Positions 26,748-38,531 of a stretch of 64,000 nucleotides of DNA are shown piece after piece (within the stretch, counting starts at the first letter, position 1; every line of letters starts with the position of its first letter). The stretch comes from Syntrophomonas palmitatica JCM 14374 (GTDB lineage: Bacteria; Bacillota; Syntrophomonadia; Syntrophomonadales; Syntrophomonadaceae), in assembly GCF_001311885.1 (NCBI RefSeq), contig NZ_BBCE01000006.1:1-64000 (forward strand). The letters run 5' to 3'. The notes below the pieces were generated by a model that saw only the letters and a program-made list of their open reading frames with translations, had not been told where the DNA came from and searched no databases. Position numbers and translations under genes: made by a program.

Positions 26748-28409
26748 ATGAGAAGTGACAATGCTAAAAAAGGACTGGAAAAAGCCCCTCATCGTGCGCT
26801 TTTTAAATCCATAGGTTTAAGCGATGAAGAAATGAATCGTCCGCTCATTGGTATCGTCAATTCTTTCAGTGATATTATTCCGGGACATATAAACCTGGAT
26901 AAAATCGCCGCGGCTGTCAAGGCTGGTGTGTATATGGCCGGAGGTACGCCGCTGGAGTTTCAAACCATCGGAATATGCGATGGCATAGCCATGAACCATA
27001 TCGGGATGAAGTACTCTTTGGGCAGCCGGGAGCTGATAGCCGATTCGATTGAAATAATGGCTATGGCGCATCCCTTCGATGCTCTGGTCTTTATTCCCAA
27101 CTGTGACAAGATTATACCGGGAATGCTGATGGCGGCGGCGCGCCTGAACCTGCCATCGATCTTCATCAGCGGCGGGCCGATGCTGGCTGGAAGAATCGGC
27201 AATAGGGCAGTCAGTGTTACCCAGGTATTTGAAGCCGTAGGCGCTGTCGCGGCGGGCAGAATGAACCAGGAGGAACTGTCTGAACTGGAGGAATGCGCAT
27301 GTCCCACCTGTGGTTCATGTGCCGGTATGTTTACAGCCAATTCCATGAACTGCCTGACCGAGGCTCTGGGGATGGGACTGCCGGGGCACGGAACCATACC
27401 GGCGGTATATTCTGAAAGAATCCGCCTGGCCAAGCTGGCGGGCCTGAAAATCATGGAACTGCTGGAGAAAAACATTCGTCCTCTGGACATCATGACCCCG
27501 GAGAGCTTTTATAATGCCATCAGGCTTGATAATGCCATAGGATGTTCGACCAATTCTGTTCTGCATCTCCTGGCTATTGCCAGCGAATGCAACGTTAAGA
27601 TCGACCTTAACCTTTTTAATGAAATAAGTGATACTACCCCTAATTTGTGTAGATTAAGCCCGGCAGGGCCGCATCATATGGAAGATCTATACCATGCCGG
27701 CGGAATTCAGGCCCTGTTCAGTGAACTTAACAAAAAATCCCTGATAAATACAGATTGCATTACTGTTACCACCAGGACGGTGGGTGAGAACATTAGCGCT
27801 TATCCGGTCAGCGACTATAGTGTAATCAGACCGATTGAGGAACCCTACAGTGAAAGCGGAGGCCTGGCGATATTATTTGGCAGCCTGGCTCCTGAAGGGG
27901 CCGTAGTCAAGAAAAGTGCAGTGGCCCCTGAAATGCTGCGGCATCAAGGTCCAGCCAGGGTGTTCGATTCGGAAGAAGCAGCTGTAGAAGCCATTTTAGG
28001 CCAAGAGATCAAACCGGGGGACATCATTGTAATACGTTATGAAGGTCCCGCCGGAGGTCCAGGTATGAGAGAAATGCTGACCCCGACTTCATCCATATCC
28101 GGGATGGGCCTGGATAAAGAAGTAGCCCTTATTACTGACGGCCGGTTTTCAGGAGCCACCAGGGGGGCTTCTATCGGTCATGTTTCTCCTGAAGCCGCTG
28201 AAGGAGGTCTCATAGGTCTCGTAGAAGAAGGGGACCTTATACTTATTGATATTCCGGCTCGCAAGCTTGAGCTGCTGGTAGACCCGGCTGTCATTGTAGA
28301 ACGGAGGGCCCAGTGGAAAGCACCGGAGCCCAAGATTAGCAAGGGATATATGAAACGATACGCAGAGATGGTACAATCCGCCAGTACGGGGGCAATATTC
28401 AAGAAATAA
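26748..28409 (+). CDS. ilvD: Dihydroxy-acid dehydratase
   Basis: The 553-aa IlvD/Edd-family enzyme dehydrates 2,3-dihydroxy-isovalerate and its methylvalerate homologue, the third common step of valine and isoleucine synthesis. Fe-S ligand cysteines are visible in [28 protein letters not shown] and [10 protein letters not shown], and the C-terminal [20 protein letters not shown] is the family signature. ATG 26748 follows AAAGGAGG. The gene is directly under T-box control. A hairpin after it may reduce but not abolish transcription into ilvB. Confidence 0.97.
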   Translation: MRSDNAKKGLEKAPHRALFKSIGLSDEEMNRPLIGIVNSFSDIIPGHINLDKIAAAVKAGVYMAGGTPLEFQTIGICDGIAMNHIGMKYSLGSRELIADSIEIMAMAHPFDALVFIPNCDKIIPGMLMAAARLNLPSIFISGGPMLAGRIGNRAVSVTQVFEAVGAVAAGRMNQEELSELEECACPTCGSCAGMFTANSMNCLTEALGMGLPGHGTIPAVYSERIRLAKLAGLKIMELLEKNIRPLDIMTPESFYNAIRLDNAIGCSTNSVLHLLAIASECNVKIDLNLFNEISDTTPNLCRLSPAGPHHMEDLYHAGGIQALFSELNKKSLINTDCITVTTRTVGENISAYPVSDYSVIRPIEEPYSESGGLAILFGSLAPEGAVVKKSAVAPEMLRHQGPARVFDSEEAAVEAILGQEIKPGDIIVIRYEGPAGGPGMREMLTPTSSISGMGLDKEVALITDGRFSGATRGASIGHVSPEAAEGGLIGLVEEGDLILIDIPARKLELLVDPAVIVERRAQWKAPEPKISKGYMKRYAEMVQSASTGAIFKK

Positions 28410-28435
28410 TCAGCCTTCGGAACCAAGACAAAGAT

Positions 28436-28457
28436 AGCGGGCCATCCACAGCCCGCT
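28436..28457 (+). terminator. Hairpin after ilvD
   Basis: AGCGGGC (28436-28442) and GCCCGCT (28451-28457) form a perfect 7-bp GC stem with an 8-base loop, followed by atttaatttt. It looks like a weak intrinsic terminator separating ilvD from ilvB, so ilvB may have its own promoter in the following 170 bases. Confidence 0.65.
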
Positions 28458-28534
28458 ATTTAATTTTAAATTGCGAAGTTTTTAACTTGACTTAACTTTA
28501 GCAAGGGCAGTCATAACGTTTTATTCGACAGTTG

Positions 28535-28555
28535 AGTTTTAAATAATTTAAAACT
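28535..28555. promoter_or_regulatory. AT-rich palindrome upstream of ilvB
   Basis: AGTTTTAAA-taa-TTTAAAACT is a perfect 9-bp inverted repeat about 75 bases before the ilvB start. It resembles an operator more than a terminator. The controlling protein is unknown. Confidence 0.4.
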
Positions 28556-28569
28556 AAAGAAGGAAATTT

Positions 28570-28614
28570 ATGACATTTACTATCCTAAATTATATCAATT
28601 CACAATTAAAATGA
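28570..28614 (+). other. Possible 14-codon leader peptide before ilvB
   Basis: AAGGAAATTT precedes ATG 28570, opening [14 protein letters not shown] and a stop 16 bases before the ilvB GTG. It contains two Ile and two Leu codons, but no adjacent attenuator stem is evident, so this may be chance. Confidence 0.25.
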
Positions 28615-28630
28615 GTATGGAGGTGATCAG

Positions 28631-30316
28631 GTGAATATGAGAGGAGCAGAGATTCTACTTCATTGCCTGAAAGAAGAGGGGGTGGATACGGTATTCGGCT
28701 ACCCCGGAGGGGCGGTATTACCTATTTATGACGCCCTGTACAGTTCGGATCTTATTCACATACTGGTACGCCACGAGCAAGGCGCCGCACATGCCGCCGA
28801 TGGTTATGCCCGGGCTACGGGTAAAGTCGGCGTATGCATAGCCACTTCCGGTCCGGGAGCCACAAATTTGGTAACCGGCATAGCCACAGCCTATATGGAT
28901 TCAGTACCCCTGGTTTGCTTTACCGGGCAGGTAGCAAGCCCTCTTATTGGTAAGGATGCTTTCCAGGAAGCGGACATCTGCGGTATAACCCTTCCCATTA
29001 CCAAGCATAATTATTTGGTGGAAAAAACCGAAGACATAGCCCGTATAGTAAAAGAAGCTTTTTATATCGCCAGGACTAACCGGCCCGGCCCCGTGGTGGT
29101 TGATCTTCCCAAGGATGTAATGGAACGGGTAATAGATTTTGAGGCTGTACCTATTGAGCCCAGTATTCGCGGCTACCGGGTGATGAAGGGCTTTAATGCT
29201 GGTCAAATACTGGCCGCGGTTGAGCTGATTCGCCAGGCGCAGCGCCCGGTTATTTACGCCGGGGGCGGGGCCGTTATCTCTAATGCTGCCAGTGAACTGG
29301 CCAAACTGGCTGAAAAGAGAAAAATACCGGTAACAACAACCCTTATGGGTATTGGCTGTTTCCCCGGCAATAACTATTTATCGCTGGGAATGCTGGGTAT
29401 GCATGGAACCCGCTACGCTAATTACGCTATTGCGGAAACAGATCTTCTAATTGCCGTTGGGGCTCGGTTTGATGACCGGGTCACAGGCAAGCTGGATACT
29501 TTTGCTCCCAGTGCCCGGGTTATTCATATAGATATCGATGCCGCAGAAATCGGCAAAAATATTGATGTAGATGTGCCAATTGTTGGAGATATCAGAGAGG
29601 TATTGGCTGCTATTAATGAACGTTTGGAGCCGGTTGAACATTATTCCGAGTGGCATAAGCGTATAGACCGCTGGAAAGAAGAATACCCTTTGCGTTACGG
29701 TCCCTCCTGTGAAGGACGGATTATGCCCCAGCACGTGGTGGAGAAAATCTATGAACTGACTGGCGGTGAGGCTATCATAACCACTGAAGTGGGGCAAAAT
29801 CAAATGTGGGCTGCCCAATACTGCATGGTAAAACACCCGCGCCACTTTTTAACATCTGGGGGTTTGGGGACTATGGGTTACGGATTCCCGGCCGCCATTG
29901 GCGCCAAAGTCGCCTTCCCGGAAAAAACGGTAATAGATATTGCCGGGGATGGAAGCATACAGATGAATATTCAGGAAATGGCTACCGCGGTGCAGTATAA
30001 GCTTCCGGTTATCATATGTATTTTAAATAACCAGTATCTGGGCATGGTACGCCAGTGGCAGGGGCTGTTTTACGGCGGGCGCTATTCATTTACCCCCATG
30101 GATCACCAGCCCGATTTTGTTAAATTGGCAGAAGCTTATGGGGGAGTGGGTATGCGCGTTAAAGATCCCGCCGAAATTGAACCGGCCCTCAAACAAGCTA
30201 TGCAAGTTAAAGATCGCCCGGTGATAATTGACTTCTGGGTGGAAAGAGAAGCCAATGTATATCCTATGGTTCCGCCCGGGGCATCCTTATTAAACATGCT
30301 GGGGGAGGAGGAATAA
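28631..30316 (+). CDS. ilvB: Acetolactate synthase large (catalytic) subunit
   Basis: This 561-aa thiamine-diphosphate enzyme condenses pyruvate with pyruvate or 2-oxobutyrate, the first common step for valine, leucine and isoleucine. Motifs are the N-terminal [20 protein letters not shown], catalytic Glu in [16 protein letters not shown], and the ThDP/Mg motif [13 protein letters not shown] to [18 protein letters not shown] 28631 follows GGAGGTGATCAG. It runs into ilvN with a 3-base gap, so the two holoenzyme subunits are translated together. Confidence 0.97.
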   Translation: MNMRGAEILLHCLKEEGVDTVFGYPGGAVLPIYDALYSSDLIHILVRHEQGAAHAADGYARATGKVGVCIATSGPGATNLVTGIATAYMDSVPLVCFTGQVASPLIGKDAFQEADICGITLPITKHNYLVEKTEDIARIVKEAFYIARTNRPGPVVVDLPKDVMERVIDFEAVPIEPSIRGYRVMKGFNAGQILAAVELIRQAQRPVIYAGGGAVISNAASELAKLAEKRKIPVTTTLMGIGCFPGNNYLSLGMLGMHGTRYANYAIAETDLLIAVGARFDDRVTGKLDTFAPSARVIHIDIDAAEIGKNIDVDVPIVGDIREVLAAINERLEPVEHYSEWHKRIDRWKEEYPLRYGPSCEGRIMPQHVVEKIYELTGGEAIITTEVGQNQMWAAQYCMVKHPRHFLTSGGLGTMGYGFPAAIGAKVAFPEKTVIDIAGDGSIQMNIQEMATAVQYKLPVIICILNNQYLGMVRQWQGLFYGGRYSFTPMDHQPDFVKLAEAYGGVGMRVKDPAEIEPALKQAMQVKDRPVIIDFWVEREANVYPMVPPGASLLNMLGEEE

Positions 30317-30319
30317 TTT

Positions 30320-30802
30320 ATGAAGAAACACACCTTATCAGTAACTGTGGAAAACCGGTCAGGTGTACTAACCAGAGTAACCACTTTATTCCGGCGCCGG
30401 GGTTACAATATAGACAGTCTTACCGTAGGCCAGACTGAAAACCCCAGCATATCAAGGATAACCCTGGTTGTTTCCGGTGATGACAAAGTCATGGAACAGG
30501 TAAGCAAACAGCTCTATAAACTCATAGATGTTATCAAAATCGTTGATATTACTGAAGAACGCGCGGTTGAACGGGAGTTGGTCCTGGTCAAGGTCAAGGC
30601 TGATGCCAATGTGCGGGCCGATATTGTACAAATCGTTGATATTTTCAGAGCCCGCATTGTAGATATAGGCCGCAATACTTTAATAATTGAGGCTACCGGC
30701 GATTCCGGCAAAATAGATGCTATTGAAGACGCGTTGATGCCTTTTGGCATTGTTGAACTGGTGCGTACCGGCAAAGTAGCCATGGTGCGCGGCGGCAAGT
30801 AG
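30320..30802 (+). CDS. ilvN: Acetolactate synthase regulatory subunit
   Basis: This 160-aa small subunit starts with the ACT domain signature LSVTVENRSGVLTRVTTLFR followed by GYNIDSLTVGQTE, and ends in the C-terminal ACT-like half (KVKADANVRADIVQIVDIFR). It binds valine or related end products and activates and feedback-controls IlvB. Length and order match bacterial IlvN/IlvH. Confidence 0.95.
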   Translation: MKKHTLSVTVENRSGVLTRVTTLFRRRGYNIDSLTVGQTENPSISRITLVVSGDDKVMEQVSKQLYKLIDVIKIVDITEERAVERELVLVKVKADANVRADIVQIVDIFRARIVDIGRNTLIIEATGDSGKIDAIEDALMPFGIVELVRTGKVAMVRGGK

Positions 30803-30805
30803 TTA

Positions 30806-30941
30806 AATTAACCACAGATGAACGCAGATTAACACTGATTTTTATTAACACTCGCAAAGGTTAGGGCACATAATAGGATTTCAACTTAAATGTAACTCTA
30901 ATAATAATCAGTGAAAATCTGTGCAAATCAGTGGCAAATTA
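30806..30941. repeat. Imperfect inverted pair of the intergenic repeat (ilvN-ilvC gap)
   Basis: The left arm at 30806-30842 includes accacagatgaacgcagatt. The right arm at 30904-30941 is, in reverse complement, a clearly related copy (ccactgatttgcacagattt). Together they can fold into a long hairpin with a loop of about 60 bases, ending just before the ilvC ribosome site. Confidence 0.7.
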
Positions 30942-30963
30942 TAATTTTAGGAGGTTGTTAGTA

Positions 30964-31977
<1,014 letters not shown>

Positions 31978-32114
31978 CCCAGGGTTATTGTTTATATTTA
32001 CAGATATTTAAGATAAACGCAGACATGCTGATTTCATACTAAACGATGGCAACTGTAATCGGGCAGAAGCAAGCTGTGTTTAATCAAGGGCTAATTATCC
32101 CCCGGAGGTGAGTT

Positions 32115-33660
32115 ATGTCTGATAATAACCGGATTTACATTTTTGATACTACCTTAAGAGATGGAGAACAGTCTCCCGGTTTCAGCATGAATATTGAGGA
32201 AAAGCTGCATTTTGCCGATCAGCTGGTTAAATTGAATGTCGACATCATTGAAGCCGGATTTCCCCGTTCATCGCCTGGTGATTTCGAATCCGTAAAAAGG
32301 ATAGCCGCCCGTGTTAAAGGGGTTCAGGTAGCCGGACTGCCCGGGCCAATTTTGAAGATATCAATACAGCCTGGGACGCTTTGAGAGGTGCGGAGAATCC
32401 TCGTATCCATACCTTTATCTCCAGTTCTGATATTCACATTTACAACCAGTTCAAGAAAACCCGTGAGGAAGTATTGGAACAAGCGGTGGCGGCCGTCAAA
32501 CATGCAGCATCGTTTACCTCCAACGTGGAGTTTTCACCGATGGACGCTACCCGCAGCGACTGGGCTTACCTGGCGCAAATGGTCGAAGCGGTAATTGCTG
32601 CAGGCGCCACCACGGTTAACATACCTGATACGGTAGGATACGCGATACCCTCAGAATTCGGCGAGCTTATCAAATACTTGTTTGCCAACGTATCAAATAT
32701 TCATAAGGCGGTTATCTCAGTACATTGTCACAATGACCTGGGGTTGTCTACCTCGAATGCCCTGGCGGCAGTACAAGCCGGGGCCCGTCAGGTGGAATGC
32801 ACCATAAACGGCATCGGCGAACGGGCCGGCAATACCGCTATGGAAGAAGTTGTAATGGCGATCAAGACACGCAAGGACATATTTGGCCCCTGCGAAACCG
32901 GGATTAATACCCGGCAGCTGGTTCCTACCAGCAGTCTCTTGACACATATTACCGGGATTGGCGTGCAGCCGAATAAAGCGATAGTGGGCGCCAATGCTTT
33001 TGCCCACGAATCAGGTATTCACCAGGATGGCATGCTGAAAGACCGCACCACCTATGAAATCATAAATCCGGAAACAGTTGGAGTCACCAAAAGCAGCCTG
33101 GTATTAGGCAAACATTCAGGACGCCATGCCTTTAATGACCGCTTGTGTGAGCTCGGCTTCGACCTGAATGAAGAAGAACTGGATCGCGCTTTCGCTCGTT
33201 TTAAGGACCTGGCCGATAAGAAAAAGGAAATCAGCGATGAAGATATCAAGGCTCTGATCAATGATGAATTCAGGGTGATCCCGGATCGCTTCAAACTGCG
33301 TTACCTGCATTTTACCGGGGGAAGTACCATAGTGCCTACCGCCACAGTCGGAGTAGAAGGCTCCAAGGGCAGGGTAGAAGCCGCCGCTTGCGGGGATGGG
33401 CCAGTTGATGCCGCATTTAATGCTATCGACCAGATAACCGGTCTGCCAGGTACTCTGGCCGAATATAGCTTAATGCTGTTACAGGCGGTAAAGATGCCCT
33501 GGGAGAGGTGGTTGTCAAGGTGGAGGTGGGAGATTTAAAGGTGGCTGGCCGCGGAGTATCCACAGATATCGTAGAAGCAAGTGTTAAGGCTTATATTAAT
33601 GCTATCAATAAAGCCGCCTTTGAAATAAGCAAACCCGGCCTAACGAACATGGAGGAGTGA
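32115..33660 (+). CDS. leuA: 2-isopropylmalate synthase (two frameshifts)
   Basis: Two missing bases (G near 32339 and A near 33472) break this gene into three frames; repaired, it encodes about 515 aa, the length of bacterial LeuA with regulatory domain. The catalytic barrel begins [18 protein letters not shown] and contains [20 protein letters not shown] and [14 protein letters not shown]. The C-terminal LeuA dimer domain (leucine feedback) spans the second break and ends [14 protein letters not shown]. It commits 2-oxoisovalerate plus acetyl-CoA to leucine. A GAGGTGAG site precedes ATG 32115. Confidence 0.93.
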
Positions 33661-33666
33661 GATATT

Positions 33667-34925
33667 ATGGCCATGACCATAAGCCAGAAGATACTGGCAG
33701 CCCATGCTGGTCTCAAACATGTGGAAGCGGGCGAACTGATAAACTGCAAACTGGATGTCATACTGGGCAATGATATTACCGCCCCGGTGGCTATAGCGGA
33801 ATTTGCGAGACTTAACATGGATAAGGTATCAGATCCTGATAAGATAGTCCTGGTGCCGGATCATTTTACTCCTAACAAGGATATAAAATCAGCCGAACAG
33901 AGTAAGGTAGTACGCGACTTTGCCCGGCAGCAGGGTATCAAGAATTATTTTGAAGTAGGACAGATGGGCATAGAACACTGTCTTTTGCCGGAGCAGGGTC
34001 TGGTGCTGCCTGGAGATGCTATCATCGGCGCTGATTCACATACCTGTACCTACGGAGCTTTGGGGGCTTTTGCCACCGGGGTAGGGTCAACCGATATGGC
34101 GGCTGGTATGGCTACCGGTGAAGTATGGTTTAAGGTCCCTGAAAGCATCAAATTTATTTACTACGGCAAACTGCCTGCCTGGGTGGGGGGCAAAGACCTG
34201 ATACTGCATACCATTGGAGATATAGGAGTTGACGGGGCTCGTTATATGTCAATGGAGTTCACCGGAGAAGTTATCCGGACACTGTCAATGGACAACCGCT
34301 TTACCATGGCTAATATGGCTATAGAAGCCGGCGGCAAGAATGGCATTATCGAAGCGGACGAAATTACCCTGGAATACGTGAAAAGCCGTGCCAAACGGGG
34401 TTATACAGTCTATAAATCCGATCCCGACGCCAAATATTTCGAAGTGCGCGAGTATGATGTCAGCCAAATGGAGCCGGTAGTGGCGTTTCCCCACCTGCCG
34501 GAAAACGCCAGGAAAGTCAGCGAAGCCAGCGGGGTGAGGCTGGATCAAGTGGTAATAGGCTCCTGCACCAATGGGCGCATAGAAGACCTGGCAGTAGCGG
34601 CGGGCATACTCAAAGGCAAAAAGGTGCATCCGGAAATCCGCGTAATAGTTATCCCCGGAACTCAGCAAATCTACCTGGAAGCCATGCGCCGAGGTTATAT
34701 CGAGACATTTATCGAAGCCGGGGCGCAGTCAGCACGCCTACCTGCGGACCTTGCCTGGGAGGCCATATGGGTATACTGGCTAAAGGTGAAAGATCACTGG
34801 CTACAACTAACCGCAATTTTGTGGGCAGGATGGGGCATCCTGAGAGTGAAGTTTATTTAGCCAGCCCGGCCGTAGCCGCTGCCAGTGCTATTAAAGGCCA
34901 AATTACCCCCCCGTGGGAAGTGTAA
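33667..34925 (+). CDS. leuC: 3-isopropylmalate dehydratase large subunit (frameshift near C-terminus)
   Basis: A missing G at 34725 shifts the frame; repaired, the protein has about 419 aa, the compact LeuC type also found in archaea. It shows [20 protein letters not shown] and the iron-sulfur ligands in VIGSCTNGR and, just after the break, [13 protein letters not shown]. It isomerises 2- to 3-isopropylmalate with LeuD. Compact LeuCD pairs often also act on citramalate, which would fit cimA in the same locus. It starts 7 bases after leuA. Confidence 0.93.
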
Positions 34926-34926
34926 A

Positions 34927-34984
34927 TAGACACGGATAACTCTTACCCTGCAGTTAAAATCTGTGATAATTAAATCTGCGTTTA
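34927..34984. repeat. Copy of the intergenic repeat (leuC-leuD gap)
   Basis: The gap carries agacacggataac on the left and aaaatctgtgataattaaat plus ctgcgttta on the right, recognisable as an inverted pair of the degenerate repeat family. Confidence 0.6.
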
Positions 34985-35002
34985 AGTGTGAGGAGGTTCT
35001 GT

Positions 35003-35491
35003 ATGAAGTTTTCAGGCAAGGCGCATAAATTTGGCGCCGATATAGATACTGACGCTATCATTCCGGCTCGTTATCTGAATACTATAGATCCCTTGGAATT
35101 AGCCAAACATTGTATGGAAGACGCGGATGCTGAATTTCCTTCTAAAGTTCAGGCGGGTGATATTATCGTAGCGGACAAAAATTTCGGCTGCGGCAGTTCC
35201 AGGGAACACGCGCCGATAGCTATTAAAGGCGCAGGTGTATCTTGTGTTATAGCCCGTTCATTTGCCCGCATTTTTTACCGTAATGCTATTAATATCGGCC
35301 TGCCCATACTGGAATGCGATGCGGCGGTGGACGGAATCGCTGCCGGTGATGATGTGGAGGTAAATCTGGACAGCGGCGAAATAAAGAATGTAAGGACAGG
35401 CCAGACTTACCAGGCAGTGCCGTTCCCAGAATTTATGCAGGACATAATGCAAAAAGGCGGTCTGATCAACTATATAAAAGATAAAAGATAA
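35003..35491 (+). CDS. leuD: 3-isopropylmalate dehydratase small subunit
   Basis: This protein of about 162 aa is of the short LeuD type. Signature residues are [18 protein letters not shown] and [20 protein letters not shown], followed by [18 protein letters not shown]. It completes the LeuC active site. ATG 35003 is chosen over an in-frame codon at 34988 because GAGGAGG lies eight or so bases ahead. Confidence 0.95.
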   Translation: MKFSGKAHKFGADIDTDAIIPARYLNTIDPLELAKHCMEDADAEFPSKVQAGDIIVADKNFGCGSSREHAPIAIKGAGVSCVIARSFARIFYRNAINIGLPILECDAAVDGIAAGDDVEVNLDSGEIKNVRTGQTYQAVPFPEFMQDIMQKGGLINYIKDKR

Positions 35492-35568
35492 ACCATAAAC
35501 GCTGGCGGCTGCGTTGCACACAGAATTACAGATATCATTTATAATTTGAATTTGAGAGGATGGAAGGA

Positions 35569-36642
35569 ATGTATAAGATAGCGGTGCTTCCCGGAGATGG
35601 CATCGGGGTGGAAATCGTTCCGGAGGCGGTAAAGGTTTTAAAGGCCATAGCAGTGAAATTTGGGCATCAGTTTGAATTTAGGGAGGCTCCTGTAGGCGGT
35701 GCGGCTTATGATATTACCGGGCATCCCTTGCCTCCGGAAACCCTTAAGCTGTGTCAGGAATCTGATGCGGTTCTGCTGGGAGCTATTGGCGGACCCAAGT
35801 ATGATAATCTGCCTGTTCATTTGCGGCCAGAAATTGGCGCCTTATTACCTTTGCGCAAGGAACTGGCGCTTTACGCCAACCTTCGTCCCTGTATTCTTTT
35901 CCCGGGGTTGCTGAAGGCATCCACTTTGAAAGAAGAAGTAATCAGCGGGGTGGATATTATGGTAGTCAGGGAGCTCACCGGCGGCCTGTATTTTGGAGAA
36001 AAGTACCGGGAAAACACTCCTGATGGCGGGCAGAAGGCTACCGATATCTTATCTTATTCCACCTATGAAATAGAACGAATAGCCAGATTTGCTTTTGAGG
36101 CGGCCCGCAAACGCCGCAAGAATTTATGTTCAGTTGATAAAGCCAATGTAATTGAGACTTCGCGTTTATGGCGGGAAACAGTCACTAAACTCGGACAGGA
36201 ATATCCTGATGTTTTATTGAGCCATATGTACGTAGATAATTGTTCCATGCAGCTGATTCGCAATCCAAAGCAATTCGACGTTATTGTTACCGAGAATATG
36301 TTTGGGGATATACTTACTGATGAAGCCTCAATGCTGACAGGTTCTATAGGCATGCTGCCCAGTGCTTCCATCGGCGGCAAGGTCAGTCTCTATGAACCTT
36401 CTCATGGCAGCGCTCCCGATATTGCGGGGCAGAAAAAGGCCAATCCCCTGGCTACTATTTTATCCGCCGCCATGATGCTGCGTTATTCATTCAACCTGGA
36501 AGAAGAAGCCCTTTTGATAGAGGAAGCGGTACGCCAGGTAATGGCAGATGGTTACCGCACCCCTGACCTTATGGAAGCGGGCTGCACCCTGGTCAATACT
36601 GTTGAAATGGGCGATAAGGTAGTCGAAATGATTATGAGATAG
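35569..36642 (+). CDS. leuB: 3-isopropylmalate dehydrogenase
   Basis: This protein of about 357 aa oxidatively decarboxylates 3-isopropylmalate with NAD+. It has [20 protein letters not shown], the substrate arginines in [35 protein letters not shown], and the metal/NAD segment [15 protein letters not shown] with [11 protein letters not shown]. In citramalate-pathway organisms the same enzyme may oxidise 3-methylmalate. An in-frame ATG at 35560 is an alternative start. Confidence 0.95.
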   Translation: MYKIAVLPGDGIGVEIVPEAVKVLKAIAVKFGHQFEFREAPVGGAAYDITGHPLPPETLKLCQESDAVLLGAIGGPKYDNLPVHLRPEIGALLPLRKELALYANLRPCILFPGLLKASTLKEEVISGVDIMVVRELTGGLYFGEKYRENTPDGGQKATDILSYSTYEIERIARFAFEAARKRRKNLCSVDKANVIETSRLWRETVTKLGQEYPDVLLSHMYVDNCSMQLIRNPKQFDVIVTENMFGDILTDEASMLTGSIGMLPSASIGGKVSLYEPSHGSAPDIAGQKKANPLATILSAAMMLRYSFNLEEEALLIEEAVRQVMADGYRTPDLMEAGCTLVNTVEMGDKVVEMIMR

Positions 36643-36665
36643 ACATGGATAACACGGATAATAAT
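36643..36665. repeat. Short degenerate copy of the intergenic repeat after leuB
   Basis: acatggataacacggataat immediately after the leuB stop matches the 'acacggataac' arm found after leuC and etfA. No clear partner arm is seen. Confidence 0.4.
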
Positions 36666-36805
36666 TCTAAGATTATTTATTGATTAAGAAATCACCTTAT
36701 GCACTTAACTAAAGGCAAGAGCCTAACGCTTTGTCCAAGCCAGGAAGGCAACAGCGGGTTACCCCATTTATTTTCCGCGTCTGTATTTGAAAATAGGAGG
36801 TATTT

Positions 36806-38402
36806 GTGTTGGGGATTTTAAGCTGGACGTATTAAGCTATGACACCACCCTGCGGGATGGTTCTCAGGGGGAAGGCATTTCCCTGTCTATTGATGATAAG
36901 CTGAGAATCGCGCGCAAACTGGATTACCTGGGCATTTCATATATTGAAGGCGGATGGCCGGGCAGCAATCCCAAAGACCTGGAATTTTTTCAACGCGTAC
37001 GGGAAATTGAGCTTAAGAATTCCAGGATTACCGCTTTCAGTTCCACTCGTAAACCTGATATTGCTATAAAACAAGATAGCAATATCCAGGCCTTATTGCA
37101 ATCAGGAGTAAAAGCTGCCACTATCTTCGGCAAGAGCTGGGACTTTCATGTCTTAAGGGCCCTGGAAACTACTTTAGAAGAAAATCTGGCTATGATTAGA
37201 GATACGGTAGCCTTTCTAAAAGATGCCGGTTGGGAAGTTATATTTGATGCGGAACACTTTTTTGATGGATATAAGAACAACCGGGATTATGCCTTAAGGG
37301 TTTTGGAAGCGGCGGCTGATGCCGGCGCTGATTGGCTGGTGCTCTGTGATACCAACGGGGGAACCATGCCCTGGGAAGTGGAACAGATCGTGTGCCAGGT
37401 TCGGGAATTTAGCCGTACTCCCCTGGGCATTCACGCGCATAATGATGGCGCCTGCGCGGTGGCTAATTCTCTGGTGGCGATTAAAAACGGCTGCAGCCAG
37501 GTGCAGGGTACCATTAACGGCTATGGGGAAAGGTGCGGGAATGGTGACCTGTGCTCAATCATACCCAGCCTGGAACTTAAAATGGGACTGAAAGTGCTTC
37601 CCGGAGATAACCTGCGTTATTTGAGCGAAGTATCCCATTATGTTACTGAGATAGCTAATATGCCCCATTACAATAACCAGCCTTTGTAGGCTACGGCGCT
37701 TTTGCCCATAAGGGAGGAATTCATGTCAGCGCTCTGTTAAAAGACGCCCTGACTTACGAACATATTAATCCCGAAGCGGTTGGCAACCACCGCCGGGTTT
37801 TGGTTTCCGAATTGTCCGGTTTGTCAAATCTGCTGTACAAAGCCAAAGAATTTAATATTGATGTAAATAAATATGGAACCGAAACCCGTAAAATTATTAA
37901 GCAGATCAAGGAACTGGAGAATCAAGGTTTTCAGTTCGAAGGCGCGGATGCTTCCCTGGAGTTGTTCCTGCGCAAGGCCTTCGGACAGTATGAAGATTTC
38001 TTCCAATTAAAAAACCTGAAAATCATCCTGGAGAAAAACGAGGGTGATGAAATTACCTCCGAAGCTGTAATCAAGCTCTTGGCAGGAGATCAGGTTTTCC
38101 ATACCGCTGCCGAAGGCGACGGCCCTGTGAATGCCCTGGATAATTCGCTGCGCAAAGCCTTAACCGAGGTTTACCCGGAAATAAGTGAAATGCACCTTAC
38201 GGATTATAAGGTCCGGGTATTAAACGGCACCGAAGGGACGGCGGCTCGGGTGCGGGTTTTGATAGATTCTGCGGACAGCCTTGAAACCTGGAGCACAGTG
38301 GGGGTATCGGAAAATATTATTGAGGCTTCCTGGCAGGCTCTGGTGGACAGTGTCAATTATATGCTGATGAAAAGGCAGCTGAAAGGCGCAGAAGAAAAAT
38401 AG
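36806..38402 (+). CDS. cimA: Citramalate synthase (frameshifted)
   Basis: Repaired, this is about 532 aa of the CimA/LeuA family. YDTTLRDGSQGEGISLSIDD and the family-specific YIEGGWPGSNPKDLEFFQRV separate CimA from LeuA. GIHAHNDGACAVANSLVAIK and NGYGERCGNGDLCSI are catalytic-barrel motifs; a C-terminal regulatory domain follows. One T is missing at 37683-37685 (HYNNQPF|VGYGAF). AGGAGG is placed for GTG 36806, which needs one more G at 36811-36814. It makes (R)-citramalate from pyruvate and acetyl-CoA, giving isoleucine without threonine deaminase. Confidence 0.92.
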
Positions 38403-38483
38403 CCCCATCACGATGCCCATGATCATTATAATACCGCTTAAAGCCCATGAAGCGCGCAATCAGGATAATATTTACCAGAAAAC

Positions 38484-38512
38484 AAAAGGAGGTTCAAGGC
38501 GAACCTCCTTTT
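38484..38512. terminator. Terminator ending the ilv-leu locus
   Basis: AAAAGGAGGTTC, a 5-base loop, and GAACCTCCTTTT form a perfect 12-bp stem with A and T runs at its ends. It can therefore stop transcription in both directions: after cimA on the plus strand, and after the convergent lipoprotein gene. Confidence 0.9.
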
Positions 38513-38531
38513 CATATATTAAATGTTAATT

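Noticed and set aside
32115-34925. Reading leuA and leuC as true pseudogenes
   Set aside because: Each defect is a single missing base with otherwise perfect conservation on both sides, the same pattern as in many other genes here; sequencing error is more likely than decay.
36700-36770. Possible cyclic di-GMP-I (GEMM) riboswitch before cimA, suggested by 'agccagg' and 'gcgggttacc'
   Set aside because: The conserved GGGACGCAAAGC-type core and GAAA tetraloop of that class are absent, and the gene is an amino acid enzyme; I keep it only as an unassigned structured leader.
38220-38459. Minus-strand hydrophobic frame (SGIIMIMGIVMGLFFF) overlapping the end of cimA
   Set aside because: It lies mostly antisense to the cimA coding region and lacks a ribosome site; hydrophobicity is expected from the opposite strand composition.
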